This document shows positions 40,874-49,840 of a DNA stretch of 50,123 nucleotides, piece by piece. The notes beneath the pieces were generated by a model. It was not told where the DNA came from. It saw only the letters and a program-made list of their open reading frames with translations, and made no database searches. Position 1 is the stretch's first letter. Every line of letters begins with the position of its first letter. Source of the stretch: Pseudomonadota bacterium (GTDB taxonomy: Bacteria > Pseudomonadota > Gammaproteobacteria > Enterobacterales > Enterobacteriaceae); assembly GCA_018261615.1 (NCBI GenBank), contig JAGTSE010000033.1, forward strand, positions 1 through 50,123, read 5' to 3'. Position numbers and translations under genes: made by a program.

Positions 40874-42535
40874 ATGTTGGCACAACTGACCATCAGTAAT
40901 TTTGCTATCGTTCGTGAGCTTGAGATCGATTTTCACAGCGGGATGACGGCTATTACCGGCGAAACCGGGGCGGGTAAATCCATTGCCATTGACGCGCTCG
41001 GGCTGTGCCTCGGCGGCCGTGCTGAAGCCGACATGGTGCGCGCAGGCGCTCCGCGCGCCGACCTGTGCGCCCGCTTTGTGCTGAAAGACACGCCCGCCGC
41101 TCAGCGCTGGCTGGAAGAGAATCAACTGGAAGATGGACGTGAGTGTTTACTTCGTCGCGTCATCAGCAGTGATGGCCGCTCCCGTGGTTTTATCAACGGA
41201 ACGGCGGTGCCGCTTTCTCAACTCCGCGAACTTGGTCAACTGCTGATACAGATCCACGGTCAGCATGCGCACCAGTTGTTAACCAAATCAGAACACCAGA
41301 AAAACCTGCTCGATGGCTATGCCGGTGAGTATGCACTCACTCAGCAAATGGCCGAACGCTACCGCGCCTGGCACCAGAGCTGCCGCGAACTGGCTCAGCA
41401 TCAGCAACAGAGCCAGGAACGCGCCGCCCGTGCCGAACTGCTGCACTACCAATTGAAAGAGCTGAATGAATTTCACCCGCAGCCGGGCGAATTTGAACAG
41501 ATCGACGAAGAGTACAAACGTCTCGCTAACAGCGGCCAGTTGCTTTCCACCAGTCAACATGCGCTAAACGTACTGGCCGATGGCGAAGAGGTCAACCTGC
41601 AAAGTCAGCTCTATACCGCCCGCCAGCTTTTAACGGAGCTGGCAGGTATGGACTCGCGCCTTTCCGGCGTGCTGGATATGCTGGAAGAAGCGGCCATTCA
41701 AATCAGTGAAGCCAGCGATGAGCTGCGCCATTACTGCGACCACCTGGATCTCGATCCCAATCGTCTGTACGAACTGGAACAGCGCATCTCCCGGCAGATA
41801 TCGCTGGCGCGCAAGCACCATATCTCTCCGGAAGAACTTCCGCAGTTCCATCAGTCTCTGCTTGATGAACAGCAGTTACTGGACGATCAGGCAGACTCCC
41901 AGGAGACGCTGGCTCTGGCGGTAACGCAGCACCATCGACTGGCGCTGTCCAGCGCGCAGGCGCTGCATACCCAGCGCGTGAAATATGCGCAGGAACTGAG
42001 CGAACTGATCACTGAGAGCATGCACGCGCTTTCTATGCCGCACGGCGTGTTTGTCATTGATGTCGATTTTGACGATCGTTCGCTGACGGCGGAGGGCGCA
42101 GATCGTATTGAATTTCGCGTTACCACTAACCCCGGTCAACCACTGCAACCGATCGCTAAAGTTGCCTCCGGCGGCGAGCTGTCGCGCATTGCGCTGGCGA
42201 TTCAGGTGATCACTGCGCGGAAGATGGAAACCCCGGCGTTGATTTTTGATGAAGTTGATGTCGGGATTAGCGGGCCAACGGCAGTGGTAGTCGGCAAGCT
42301 GCTGCGTCAGTTGGGCGAATCCACTCAGGTGATGTGCGTCACGCACCTGCCGCAGGTCGCCGGTTGCGGTCACCATCACTTCTTTGTCAGCAAAGAGACC
42401 GATGGCGCGATGACTGAAACCCACATGCAGCCGCTGGATAAACGTGCACGTTTGCAGGAGCTGGCGCGACTGCTCGGCGGCAGCGAGGTGACGCGCAATG
42501 CGCTGGCGAATGCCAAAGAGCTGCTGGCCGCATAA
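40874..42535 (+). CDS. recN: RecN, SMC-like DNA repair ATPase
   Basis: 553 residues, the E. coli length. Supports double-strand break repair by cohesion. Walker A TGETGAGKS (about 30-38), central coiled coils, then the ABC signature VASGGELSRIALA (about 430) and Walker B LIFDEVDVGISG. SOS-controlled by the paired boxes. It is followed by bamE after 148 bp. Confidence 0.98.
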   Translation: MLAQLTISNFAIVRELEIDFHSGMTAITGETGAGKSIAIDALGLCLGGRAEADMVRAGAPRADLCARFVLKDTPAAQRWLEENQLEDGRECLLRRVISSDGRSRGFINGTAVPLSQLRELGQLLIQIHGQHAHQLLTKSEHQKNLLDGYAGEYALTQQMAERYRAWHQSCRELAQHQQQSQERAARAELLHYQLKELNEFHPQPGEFEQIDEEYKRLANSGQLLSTSQHALNVLADGEEVNLQSQLYTARQLLTELAGMDSRLSGVLDMLEEAAIQISEASDELRHYCDHLDLDPNRLYELEQRISRQISLARKHHISPEELPQFHQSLLDEQQLLDDQADSQETLALAVTQHHRLALSSAQALHTQRVKYAQELSELITESMHALSMPHGVFVIDVDFDDRSLTAEGADRIEFRVTTNPGQPLQPIAKVASGGELSRIALAIQVITARKMETPALIFDEVDVGISGPTAVVVGKLLRQLGESTQVMCVTHLPQVAGCGHHHFFVSKETDGAMTETHMQPLDKRARLQELARLLGGSEVTRNALANAKELLAA

Positions 42536-42683
42536 ACTTTTCTGTAATATGACGGTCTCAGTTCTCGATAAAATCGACAACAGACCAGCCCGAAGAGGTT
42601 TTAAACTGGCTAAAGGTCTATTATCATCGGCATATTACATATGAGCCACGTATTGTTCGGGCCCGAAAAGGAATCAAATCACT

Positions 42684-43025
42684 ATGCGCTGTAAAATGCT
42701 GACTGCTGCCGCAGCGGTTCTTCTGATGTTGACCGCTGGTTGCTCTACCTTAGAACGCGTGGTTTACCGCCCTGATATCAATCAGGGGAACTACCTGACA
42801 GCAAACGATGTTTCTAAAATCCGCATGGGTATGACGCAACAACAGGTTGCTTATGCACTGGGTACGCCAATGATGAAAGACCCGTTTGGCACCAACACCT
42901 GGTTCTATGTGTTCCGTCAGCAGCCGGGTCATGAAGATGTCACGCAGCAAACGCTGACGCTGACCTTTAACGGTAGCGGTGTGTTGACCAATATCGATAA
43001 CAAGCCTGCGCTGACCAAAGCATAA
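42684..43025 (+). CDS. bamE: BamE (SmpA), outer-membrane assembly lipoprotein
   Basis: 113 residues. BAM-complex lipoprotein that strengthens the BamA-BamD interaction and binds phosphatidylglycerol. Lipobox LTAGC (Cys19), then the SmpA/OmlA domain (SKIRMGMTQQQVAYALGTPMM). Terminator at 43042-43067. Confidence 0.97.
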   Translation: MRCKMLTAAAAVLLMLTAGCSTLERVVYRPDINQGNYLTANDVSKIRMGMTQQQVAYALGTPMMKDPFGTNTWFYVFRQQPGHEDVTQQTLTLTFNGSGVLTNIDNKPALTKA

Positions 43026-43041
43026 GGTCACAGAAATGCAA

Positions 43042-43067
43042 AAAGGTGCTCCATAAGCACCTTTTTT
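43042..43067. terminator. bamE terminator (bidirectional)
   Basis: Stem AAGGTGCT / AGCACCTT with T-run on the plus strand and A-run before it, so it can also end the ratA-rnfH unit. Confidence 0.85.
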
Positions 43068-43085
43068 GTCTTTACCGTTAGGGCA

Positions 43086-43379
43086 TTACGCTTTCTTCGC
43101 CGTTTTTTCCGCACGCTGGCGACGAAGTTCTTTCGGATCGGCAATCAGCGGGCGGTAAATCTCCACACGGTCACCTTCATGCACCACATCGTGCAACTTC
43201 ACCGTGCGGCTGTAGATCCCGACTTTGTTGACGCTCAAATCAATATCGCTGCGTAACTCCAGCAGGCCGGACGCGCGAATTACCTGCTCAACAGTCGCGC
43301 CATCCTCAAGCGTAACCCGCTGCAGATACTGCTTTTCCGGCAACGCATAAGCCACTTCAACGACAATCTTACCCGGCAC
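43086..43379 (-). CDS. rnfH: RnfH family ubiquitin-like protein
   Basis: 97 residues from a GTG at 43379, with AGAGG before it; the homologous start in E. coli is the same PGKI position. Beta-grasp (ThiS/MoaD-like) fold, but without the C-terminal diglycine of sulphur carriers. Overlaps the end of ratA by 11 bases. Its exact role in ribosome-toxin or Rnf context is unknown. Confidence 0.9.
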   Translation of the reverse strand: MPGKIVVEVAYALPEKQYLQRVTLEDGATVEQVIRASGLLELRSDIDLSVNKVGIYSRTVKLHDVVHEGDRVEIYRPLIADPKELRRQRAEKTAKKA

Positions 43380-43806
43380 GGTAAACCTCTTTCGCGCGAT
43401 GGGTAAATGCCTGCACCATATTTGATGCCAGTTCTTTGAAGATGCGGCCAAACGCCAGTTCAATCAGCTTATTGGTGAATTCAAAATCAAGCTGAAACTC
43501 AATGCGACAGGCATCGGCGCTGAGCGGCGTAAATTTCCAGCCGCCCATCAATGATTTAAAAGGTCCATCGACCAGATGCATCAAAATGCTTTGGTTAGCA
43601 GCCAGCGTATTGCGTGTGGTAAACGTTTTGCTGATCCCGGCTTTGGAAACATCCACCGCCGCCGTCATCTGCGTCGGTCCGGCTTCCAGCACCCGGCTGC
43701 CAGTGCAGCCAGGCAAAAACTGAGGATAGGACTTAACATCGTTCACTAACTGATACATTTGTTCCGCGCTGTAAGGCACCAGCGCAGTACGGTTAATCTG
43801 AGGCAT
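43369..43806 (-). CDS. ratA: RatA, START-domain ribosome-association toxin
   Basis: 145 residues from the ATG at 43806 (GGGAAA upstream). Coenzyme Q-binding/START-like family (COQ10); E. coli RatA is reported to block 70S formation when overproduced. A longer reading from 43854 (MVLFDDCVNAG) exists, as in older E. coli annotations. Overlaps rnfH, with which it forms the conserved two-gene unit; divergent from smpB. Confidence 0.9.
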   Translation of the reverse strand: MPQINRTALVPYSAEQMYQLVNDVKSYPQFLPGCTGSRVLEAGPTQMTAAVDVSKAGISKTFTTRNTLAANQSILMHLVDGPFKSLMGGWKFTPLSADACRIEFQLDFEFTNKLIELAFGRIFKELASNMVQAFTHRAKEVYRAG

Positions 43807-43964
43807 AAGGTTTCCCGCGTTCACACAATCGTCAAATAATACCATTTCCGCCGGATGAAAGGAAAACGCTAAGCCGGAACTCATGCTAAGATAACGCGTT
43901 AAACCTCACAGGACGCAATGAGGTCAGTTTCAGATATCAGATTACCGGATGGCTTCACGACATT

Positions 43965-44447
43965 ATGACGAAGAAAAAAGCACATAAACCAGGTTCAGCC
44001 ACCATTGCGCTGAATAAGCGCGCCCGCCATGAATACTTTATTGAAGAAGAATTTGAGGCCGGGCTGTCACTGCAAGGCTGGGAAGTAAAATCCTTACGCG
44101 CAGGTAAAGCGAACATTGGCGACAGCTACGTTATTCTGAAAGACGGCGAGGCGTTTCTGTTTGGCGCGAACTTTACGCCATTAACCGTTGCCTCCAGTCA
44201 CTATGTTTGCGACCCCACGCGTACCCGTAAATTACTGCTGAATCAGCGCGAGCTGGATTCCCTCTACGGCCGCATCAACCGCGAAGGCTACACTGTCGTC
44301 GCGCTGTCGCTGTACTGGAAAAACGCCTGGTGCAAAGTGAAAATTGGCGTAGCGAAGGGTAAAAAACAGCACGATAAACGCTCCGATCTGAAAGAGCGCG
44401 AATGGCAACTGGATAAAGCCCGCATCATGAAAAACGCCGGGCGCTAA
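43965..44447 (+). CDS. smpB: SmpB, tmRNA-binding protein
   Basis: 160 residues. Delivers tmRNA to stalled ribosomes for trans-translation. OB-fold core (KRARHEYFIEEEFEAGLSLQGWEVKSLR) and a basic C-terminal tail (KKQHDKRSDLKERE) that enters the mRNA channel. Its RNA partner ssrA follows 216 bp downstream. A hairpin GCCCTCTC/GAGAGGGC at about 44456-44480 follows the stop without a clear T-run. Confidence 0.98.
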   Translation: MTKKKAHKPGSATIALNKRARHEYFIEEEFEAGLSLQGWEVKSLRAGKANIGDSYVILKDGEAFLFGANFTPLTVASSHYVCDPTRTRKLLLNQRELDSLYGRINREGYTVVALSLYWKNAWCKVKIGVAKGKKQHDKRSDLKEREWQLDKARIMKNAGR

Positions 44448-44752
44448 CCCACACAGCCCTCTCACACATCGAGAGAGGGCAATGCGCTTTCCTGCATCCC
44501 CTCCTCGCTTCACCAAAATTCTGTTCGCGAATTTTGTTCGCAAATAACGCTTCGATAGAAAAATTGCCGCTGAGAATATCATCAACTCGCATTATCAGGA
44601 CGTTTGCCTCGATATGGACTGGTATGCCGCGTCATAAATCTGTTATACTTAGCCAACACTTTTGGGGCTGATTCTGGATTCGACGGGATTTGCGAAACCC
44701 AAGGTGCATGCCGAGGGGCGGTTGGCCTCGTAAAAAGCCGCAAAAAATAGTC

Positions 44753-44785
44753 GCAAACGACGAAAACTACGCTTTAGCAGCTTAA
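44753..44785 (+). CDS. tmRNA proteolysis tag
   Basis: Resume codon GCA at 44753; the encoded tag is ANDENYALAA followed by TAA. The tag directs rescued proteins to ClpXP/ClpAP. Confidence 0.97.
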   Translation, partial: ANDENYALAA

Positions 44786-45000
44786 TAACCTGCTTCGAGC
44801 CCTCTCTCCCTAGCCTCCGCTCTTAGGACGGGGATCAAGAGAGGTCAAACCCAAAAGAGATCGCGTGGATGCCCTGCCTGGGGTTGAAGCGTTAAATCTA
44901 ATCAGGCTAGTTTGTTAGTGGCGTGTCCGTCCGCAGCTGGCAAGCGAATGTAAAGACTGGACTAAGCATGTAGTACCGAGGATGTAGGAATTTCGGACGC

Positions 45001-45026
45001 GGGTTCAACTCCCGCCAGCTCCACCA
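45001..45026 (+). repeat. attL in the tmRNA 3' end
   Basis: The 3' end of ssrA directly abuts a phage-type integrase module, the standard site of CP4-57-like elements. A repeated copy (attR) must lie beyond the right edge, so the core cannot be measured here. Confidence 0.6.
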
Positions 45027-45060
45027 CTTCATGATCCGGATACGTCCGGTGAAATCCTGA

Positions 45061-45094
45061 AAGCCCGCACGGCACAAGCCCTGCGGGCTTTTTT
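45061..45094 (+). terminator. ssrA terminator
   Basis: Stem AGCCCGC (45062-45068) / GCGGGCT (45083-45089) followed by six Ts, 35 bp after the CCA end. Confidence 0.85.
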
Positions 45095-45136
45095 GTGTCT
45101 GTCGTTGTCCGAGAACATCCGGCTAAATCCAGAGAA

Positions 45137-45192
45137 AATTGGTACACGTTTAGGTACACGGTATACTGTGGTCCATTAAACGTGTACCAATT
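45137..45192. promoter_or_regulatory. 16-bp inverted repeat before the satellite integrase
   Basis: AATTGGTACACGTTTA (45137-45152) and its exact reverse complement TAAACGTGTACCAATT (45177-45192). A further direct partial copy GGTACACG lies at 45153-45160. Just 18 bp before the int ATG, this is a likely integrase arm-site/autoregulation region. Confidence 0.75.
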
Positions 45193-45209
45193 ATGGAAGG
45201 GATCCAGAT

Positions 45210-46436
45210 ATGGCGCGCATCACACGCCCCCTCACTAACAACGAAATCCTCAAAGCTAAGCCCCGCGAAAAAGACTTCACGCTTCATGATGGTGATGGCC
45301 TGTTCCTACTCGTCAAAACCTCAGGAAAAAAACTATGGCGCTTCCGCTACCAGCGTCCGACTAGTGGTAGCCGAACGAACCTAAGTCTCGGCTCATACCC
45401 TGCCCTAACACTCGCAGCAGCTCGTCAGATACGCGACCAACATTTAACTACCCTCGCGCAAGGTATAGATCCTCAACAGCAACAAGAGCAAGCCTCAGAA
45501 CAACGCCAGATTGAGTTGGACAGCATTTTCTCAACTGTGGCCGCTAACTGGTTCCAGATTAAAAGCAAGAGCGTCACAGAAGACTATGCAAAAGACATTT
45601 GGCGTTCTTTAGATAAAGACGTGTTTCCTGCAATCGGGGCGATACCCGTTCAGGAGATAAAGGCCAGGACGATTGTTGAAGCACTGGAGCCAATCAAAGC
45701 CCGTGGAGCACTTGAAACGGTTCGTCGTCTGGTTCAGCGAATCAATGAAATAATGATCTATGCGGTAAATACCGGCCTGATTGATGCAAACCCGGCATCA
45801 GGTGTAGGCATGGCCTTTGAAAAACCAAAAAAGCAGAACATGCCGACGCTGCGGCCAGAAGAATTGCCGAAGCTAATGCGCTCTTTGGTTATGTCTAATT
45901 TATCCGTACCGACACGCTGCCTGATTGAATGGCAGCTTCTGACGCTTGTGCGCCCTTCTGAGGCTTCTGGTGCACGATGGGCAGAGATCGATCTCGACGC
46001 AAAACTGTGGACGATCCCAGCCGAGCGTATGAAGGCTAAGCGGGAACATATTGTTCCTCTATCTCCTCAGGCATTAGCTATTTTAGAAGTGATGAGACCT
46101 ATCAGTATTCATAGAGAATATATCTTCCCAAGCAGAAATGATCCAAAGCAACCTATGAATAGTCAGACTGCAAATGCTGCTTTAAAAAGAATAGGGTATG
46201 GTGGTAAATTAGTTGCTCATGGTTTACGTTCAATAGCAAGTACAGCATTGAATGAAGCGGGATTCAATTCTGATGTTATTGAAGCAGCATTAGCTCATAT
46301 CGATAAAGATGAAGTGAGAAGAGCTTATAATCGCTCTACCTATTTAATACAGCGTAAAGAACTAATGATATGGTGGGGTTTAAAGGTATTCGAAGCCTTT
46401 GTAAATAATACTAAAGTGGATATACAGCATGCTTAA
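45210..46436 (+). CDS. int: P4-type tyrosine recombinase (integrase)
   Basis: 408 residues. N-terminal Arm-DNA-binding domain (DUF4102, MARITRPLTNNEILKAKPREKDFTL), SAM-like core domain (about 105-190) and catalytic domain with Arg in TLVRPSEASGARW, HGLRSIAST, ALAHID and Tyr in RRAYNRSTY. All key residues are present. Base composition changes within the gene: it is host-like up to about 46050 and markedly AT-rich after, like the genes that follow. The stop overlaps the next gene by eight bases. Confidence 0.95.
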   Translation: MARITRPLTNNEILKAKPREKDFTLHDGDGLFLLVKTSGKKLWRFRYQRPTSGSRTNLSLGSYPALTLAAARQIRDQHLTTLAQGIDPQQQQEQASEQRQIELDSIFSTVAANWFQIKSKSVTEDYAKDIWRSLDKDVFPAIGAIPVQEIKARTIVEALEPIKARGALETVRRLVQRINEIMIYAVNTGLIDANPASGVGMAFEKPKKQNMPTLRPEELPKLMRSLVMSNLSVPTRCLIEWQLLTLVRPSEASGARWAEIDLDAKLWTIPAERMKAKREHIVPLSPQALAILEVMRPISIHREYIFPSRNDPKQPMNSQTANAALKRIGYGGKLVAHGLRSIASTALNEAGFNSDVIEAALAHIDKDEVRRAYNRSTYLIQRKELMIWWGLKVFEAFVNNTKVDIQHA

Positions 46437-47562
46437 TAACCAAGACTTTCCTTGCCACGCGCCAATATTAGTAGATAAAAATATAAATTTCTTATTCGGT
46501 TCTGGCGCATCCGCAAGTTATATACCAACACTAAGAATTGATGATAACAACACCTATGAAACGTTACTTACAGATAAGAATTTCTCGCATTTAGAAAATT
46601 ATATTTACTGGAACTATTTTAAAGATGTAATTTCCCCTACTTATTGCTTTACACCAGAAAATGGAGAACAACAAGAGCGTTATTCTAAAACTCTTGGATA
46701 TTATAAAAATTTCATATCAGAACTTGTTGGCTTGCTAAATCGTAGAAGTGCTAACCATATACGAAGGGCAAATATTTTCACTACTAATTATGATCTTTTT
46801 GTTGAGAGATCGGCAGATGAATTACTTTCATCGTTAAAATTCCATCTAAATGACGGTTCTAATGGATTGATTAACAAACAATTAGATATTAGCAACTTTC
46901 ATATATCGACTTGGCATCAAGGAACTCACGATTCATATAGATATGAAATCCCCATGATAAATCTTATTAAAATGCATGGTTCAGTTTCATGGTCAAAAAA
47001 AAATGAATCTACCATTAATATAGATTACCTAAAAAAAGATAATGTGCTTAGATTACCTGAAATAGATATAAACGGTAGAAGTTTAACAGATTTAATAGAT
47101 AATAATGAATTAGGTATTGAACCAGAATTTGGATTTGCCTTTAATGAAGAGGAGAATTCTAGGCTGGCTAATTTTAGGGAAAACTACAATAAATTGGCTA
47201 TTGTAAGCCCCACCAAGGAGAAATTTAAAGAAACTGTTTTCCAACAGCATTATTATCAATCATTAAGGCTATTAAGTTATGAGCTTGAAAAACCACAATC
47301 CGTTCTTATTTGCTTTGGATTTTCATTTCAAGACGAACATATAAGAGAAATAATAAAAAGATCATTAAGCAATCCCACCTTAAAAGTTTTTATTTTCTGC
47401 TATAAAAAACAAGCCAAACGTGAAATAGAAACAGTTCTTAATGATCCAAGAGTCACATTTATATATCCTAAAGATATTGAGGATTGCATTTCGTTCAAGA
47501 AATTTACAGCAAAAATTTTCAACATTGACAACAGTGGAGATCTTGAATGGACAAATTTGTAA
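46429..47562 (+). CDS. SIR2-like protein of a SIR2-HerA antiphage pair
   Basis: 377 residues. SIR2-family Rossmann fold: FLFGSGAS (22-28), FTTNYD with Asn120, KMHGSV with His183, and CFGFSFQDEH (about 293). Defence SIR2 proteins hydrolyse NAD+ to stop phage growth by host dormancy or death. Start ATG overlaps the integrase stop by eight bases; its own stop overlaps the herA start by 16 bases, so the three are one translational unit. AT-rich composition points to recent transfer. No toxin gene or immunity partner other than HerA is seen. Confidence 0.9.
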   Translation: MLNNQDFPCHAPILVDKNINFLFGSGASASYIPTLRIDDNNTYETLLTDKNFSHLENYIYWNYFKDVISPTYCFTPENGEQQERYSKTLGYYKNFISELVGLLNRRSANHIRRANIFTTNYDLFVERSADELLSSLKFHLNDGSNGLINKQLDISNFHISTWHQGTHDSYRYEIPMINLIKMHGSVSWSKKNESTINIDYLKKDNVLRLPEIDINGRSLTDLIDNNELGIEPEFGFAFNEEENSRLANFRENYNKLAIVSPTKEKFKETVFQQHYYQSLRLLSYELEKPQSVLICFGFSFQDEHIREIIKRSLSNPTLKVFIFCYKKQAKREIETVLNDPRVTFIYPKDIEDCISFKKFTAKIFNIDNSGDLEWTNL

Positions 47563-49346
47563 TTGGCAATGTCACAGCAGTGCAAGGTGTTTCAGTAAGA
47601 GCTAAGGTAAGGCCAGACCTATATCAAAGCACTTACTTTTATGATGGCAATGTATACAGAGGTATTTCCATCAACGAATTCGTTATTATAAAAAAAGGTT
47701 ATTATGACATTGTAGGAAAAGTTGAAGGCGAGGAAATCATTGAAAATTTACGTCAAGATCAAAATAGCATTGAACAAAACAGGTTTGATAGATTCATAGA
47801 TATAAAAATAATAGGGCATTTCTTTAACTCTCAATTCCAGCCCGGAATTAAATATTTACCTATGATTGGAGATTCCCTACATTTAATATCAGATGATCTA
47901 ATAAGTTCTATTTATAATTACAAAAACAACAAAAGCACCTCAGTAATAAACGTTGGCAAATCATTACTTGAGGGATTGGACATTTCGATACCTATCAATG
48001 GTGTCTTTAACTCTCACATCGGCATATTTGGAAATACTGGTAGTGGGAAATCCAATACTTTATCAAAACTATATGTCTCTCTTTTTGAATCGGTTACTGA
48101 CAGTAAAATTTTTGATGCCTCAAAATTTCTTTTGGTTGATTTCAATGGTGAGTATAAGTCTATTCAAGCATTGTTCCCTGAGGTTAGCGAATATATAAAT
48201 CTTAGAACAAGAGGTGAGCAAGGGAATAAGATAAAGCTTCCAACTGATTCATTTTGGGATGCTGAATTATTATCTGTTTTATTCTCCGCGACAGAGAAAA
48301 CACAAAAACCTTTTTTGCATCACCTAGTTAGAAACAAAAAGAGATATCCAGACAACTTGGGTAGATATTTAAAAACCACACTTGAAATAATGTTTGGACC
48401 TAACCAACATAAAGAGACTGTTAATCTTTTAAAATCAATAGCAAAATTACTATCAAGAGATAATAGCCAACAAATTATTGATGAGCTCTCTGCATTTATG
48501 TGGCATTCTACTCATGAGCGCTTCAAGGGCAATCATGGCGCGGCCCACACGAACACCGTTCAGGAAGCATTAGACCTCATTCCATTTACTCAATCTTTAG
48601 AAATAGACGATGTTACTATCTTTGAGGAATTAATTATACGAAGTACATTGCAATTAATTAATTCAGTTTCAAAAAACTACGTGCAGTATGATCATATCAA
48701 TCCACTAATCAGCAAAATATCGTCTATGTCTGATGGTTTAGAAAAAGTATTAGAAATCTCCACTAAGCACGATAACCCCCAACCTCCCATATCAATTGTA
48801 TCATTAAGAAACTGCAATCAAGAAATAAAAAAAGCCATTCCAATGATGCTGGCTAAATGTCACTTCCAAAGTCATAAGGATAATTTAAACACCAGTTTTC
48901 ACTTTATAATTGATGAAGCGCATAATATCCTTTCTGACATTTCAACCAGAGAGAGCGAAGCTTGGAAAGATTATCGACTTGATTTATTTGAGGAAATAAT
49001 AAAGGAAGGTCGAAAATTCGGTTTTTTCGTTACCATTTCAAGTCAAAGGCCAGCAGACATATCACAAACAATCATATCTCAGCTACACAATTACTTTATA
49101 CATAGATTGGTGAACGAGAATGATTTGTTTCTTTTAAAAAATACCATAAGCACCTTAGATGCGGCATCAAGGTCATTAATACCTACATTACCTCCAGGAG
49201 CTTGCATACTTTCAGGTACAGCTTTTCATACCCCTGCGTTGGTTCAAATTGACAAATTGGTTGAAGAGAAATCACCTGCCAGTGAAACAATTAACCTAGA
49301 GTTAATTTGGGGCCTAGCTGGTGAAGACAATGGGAATGCGCACTGA
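47547..49346 (+). CDS. HerA-like ATPase of a SIR2-HerA antiphage pair
   Basis: 599 residues. HerA/FtsK-type hexameric ATPase: N-terminal HAS-barrel (1-110), Walker A GNTGSGKS (162-169), Walker B FIIDEAHN (453-460; Asp456, Glu457) and the SSQRPADIS segment that supplies a conserved Gln/Arg. In SIR2-HerA it forms a large complex with SIR2 and has been reported to support nuclease and NADase activity. AT-rich like its partner. Stop at 49344-49346, 37 bp before cos. Confidence 0.92.
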   Translation: MDKFVIGNVTAVQGVSVRAKVRPDLYQSTYFYDGNVYRGISINEFVIIKKGYYDIVGKVEGEEIIENLRQDQNSIEQNRFDRFIDIKIIGHFFNSQFQPGIKYLPMIGDSLHLISDDLISSIYNYKNNKSTSVINVGKSLLEGLDISIPINGVFNSHIGIFGNTGSGKSNTLSKLYVSLFESVTDSKIFDASKFLLVDFNGEYKSIQALFPEVSEYINLRTRGEQGNKIKLPTDSFWDAELLSVLFSATEKTQKPFLHHLVRNKKRYPDNLGRYLKTTLEIMFGPNQHKETVNLLKSIAKLLSRDNSQQIIDELSAFMWHSTHERFKGNHGAAHTNTVQEALDLIPFTQSLEIDDVTIFEELIIRSTLQLINSVSKNYVQYDHINPLISKISSMSDGLEKVLEISTKHDNPQPPISIVSLRNCNQEIKKAIPMMLAKCHFQSHKDNLNTSFHFIIDEAHNILSDISTRESEAWKDYRLDLFEEIIKEGRKFGFFVTISSQRPADISQTIISQLHNYFIHRLVNENDLFLLKNTISTLDAASRSLIPTLPPGACILSGTAFHTPALVQIDKLVEEKSPASETINLELIWGLAGEDNGNAH

Positions 49347-49633
49347 ATGAAAATAAATAATTAATTACTATGTCAGCGCGCAGTGCTTTCCCCGCCTCGC
49401 CTGCCCGCTTTGCAGGGCGGTTTAAATGCAGATGCATGACCGGCCTCAGGCCGCGCCGGAACTGGCGTGGGCTGGGTTCCGGCGGGCAGAGAAATAAATG
49501 CAGTTAAATGCACCTGATGCATGCAGGGTATTTTTCGGAAAAATATCAGGATTTTTTTGCGTTTTTTGGGGTACTGAGGGCGCAGCCGGTAACCAGTACC
49601 GGCGCACATAAATCGGGAGGTTTTCGGGGGAAG
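49347..49633. other. non-coding region between herA and the Ogr/Delta gene
   Basis: 287 bp without a credible gene. It holds the cos site (49383-49401), GC-rich inverted repeats around 49401-49470, and repeated TGCA/ATGCA words (49427-49440, 49498-49530), including the palindrome TGCATGCA. These could be packaging flanks or recombination-protein sites. Confidence 0.6.
49383..49401 (-). other. P2/P4-type cos site
   Basis: On the minus strand GGCGAGGCGGGGAAAGCAC, all 19 bases of the P2/P4 cohesive end as I recall it. It lets a P2-family terminase cut and package the satellite. Recognition of the motif is from memory. Confidence 0.85.
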
Positions 49634-49837
49634 TTATTGCTGCTGAATATCTGCCTGCAAGACCTGATTTTCCGGCATGGCCGGTTTGCGTATCACGCCG
49701 TCGAGCGTCTCCGTGGTCCGGAAGGTGGCCGAACACTCAATACTGGTGCACTGGTGATAGCGCTGTTTGAGGTTTTCCGTCAGATAGCGGCTGGTACGCG
49801 TGTGCGCGGGCTGTCTGCAGAACGGGCAGTGAAACAT
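49634..49837 (-). CDS. Ogr/Delta-type late activator of the satellite
   Basis: 67 residues. Zinc finger with MFHCPFC and YHQCTSIECSATF, closely similar to the Ogr of the tail-only prophage in this window (SRYLTENLKQRYHQC versus SRYLSTETKERYHQC). In P4, Delta lets the satellite switch on helper late genes. It starts 4 bp after the upstream gene and points toward cos. Confidence 0.9.
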   Translation of the reverse strand: MFHCPFCRQPAHTRTSRYLTENLKQRYHQCTSIECSATFRTTETLDGVIRKPAMPENQVLQADIQQQ

Positions 49838-49840
49838 GGC

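Larger units (their letters stand above)
44664..45026 (+). ncRNA. ssrA: tmRNA (10Sa RNA)
   Basis: 363 nt, the E. coli length, from GGGGCTGATTCTGG to the encoded CCA at 45026. tRNA-Ala-like ends pair across the molecule; the tag reading frame (44753-44785) gives ANDENYALAA and ends with TAA. It rescues stalled ribosomes with SmpB. A -10 TATACT lies at 44644-44649. The 3' end serves as integration site for the element to the right. Confidence 0.98.

Noticed and set aside
43807..43884. Longer N terminus for RatA
   Set aside because: Possible but not supported by a better ribosome site; conservation begins at MPQINRTALV.
49373..49736. Small minus-strand frames between herA and the Ogr/Delta gene
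   Set aside because: They run through cos and the GC-rich repeats, lack ribosome sites and overlap each other.
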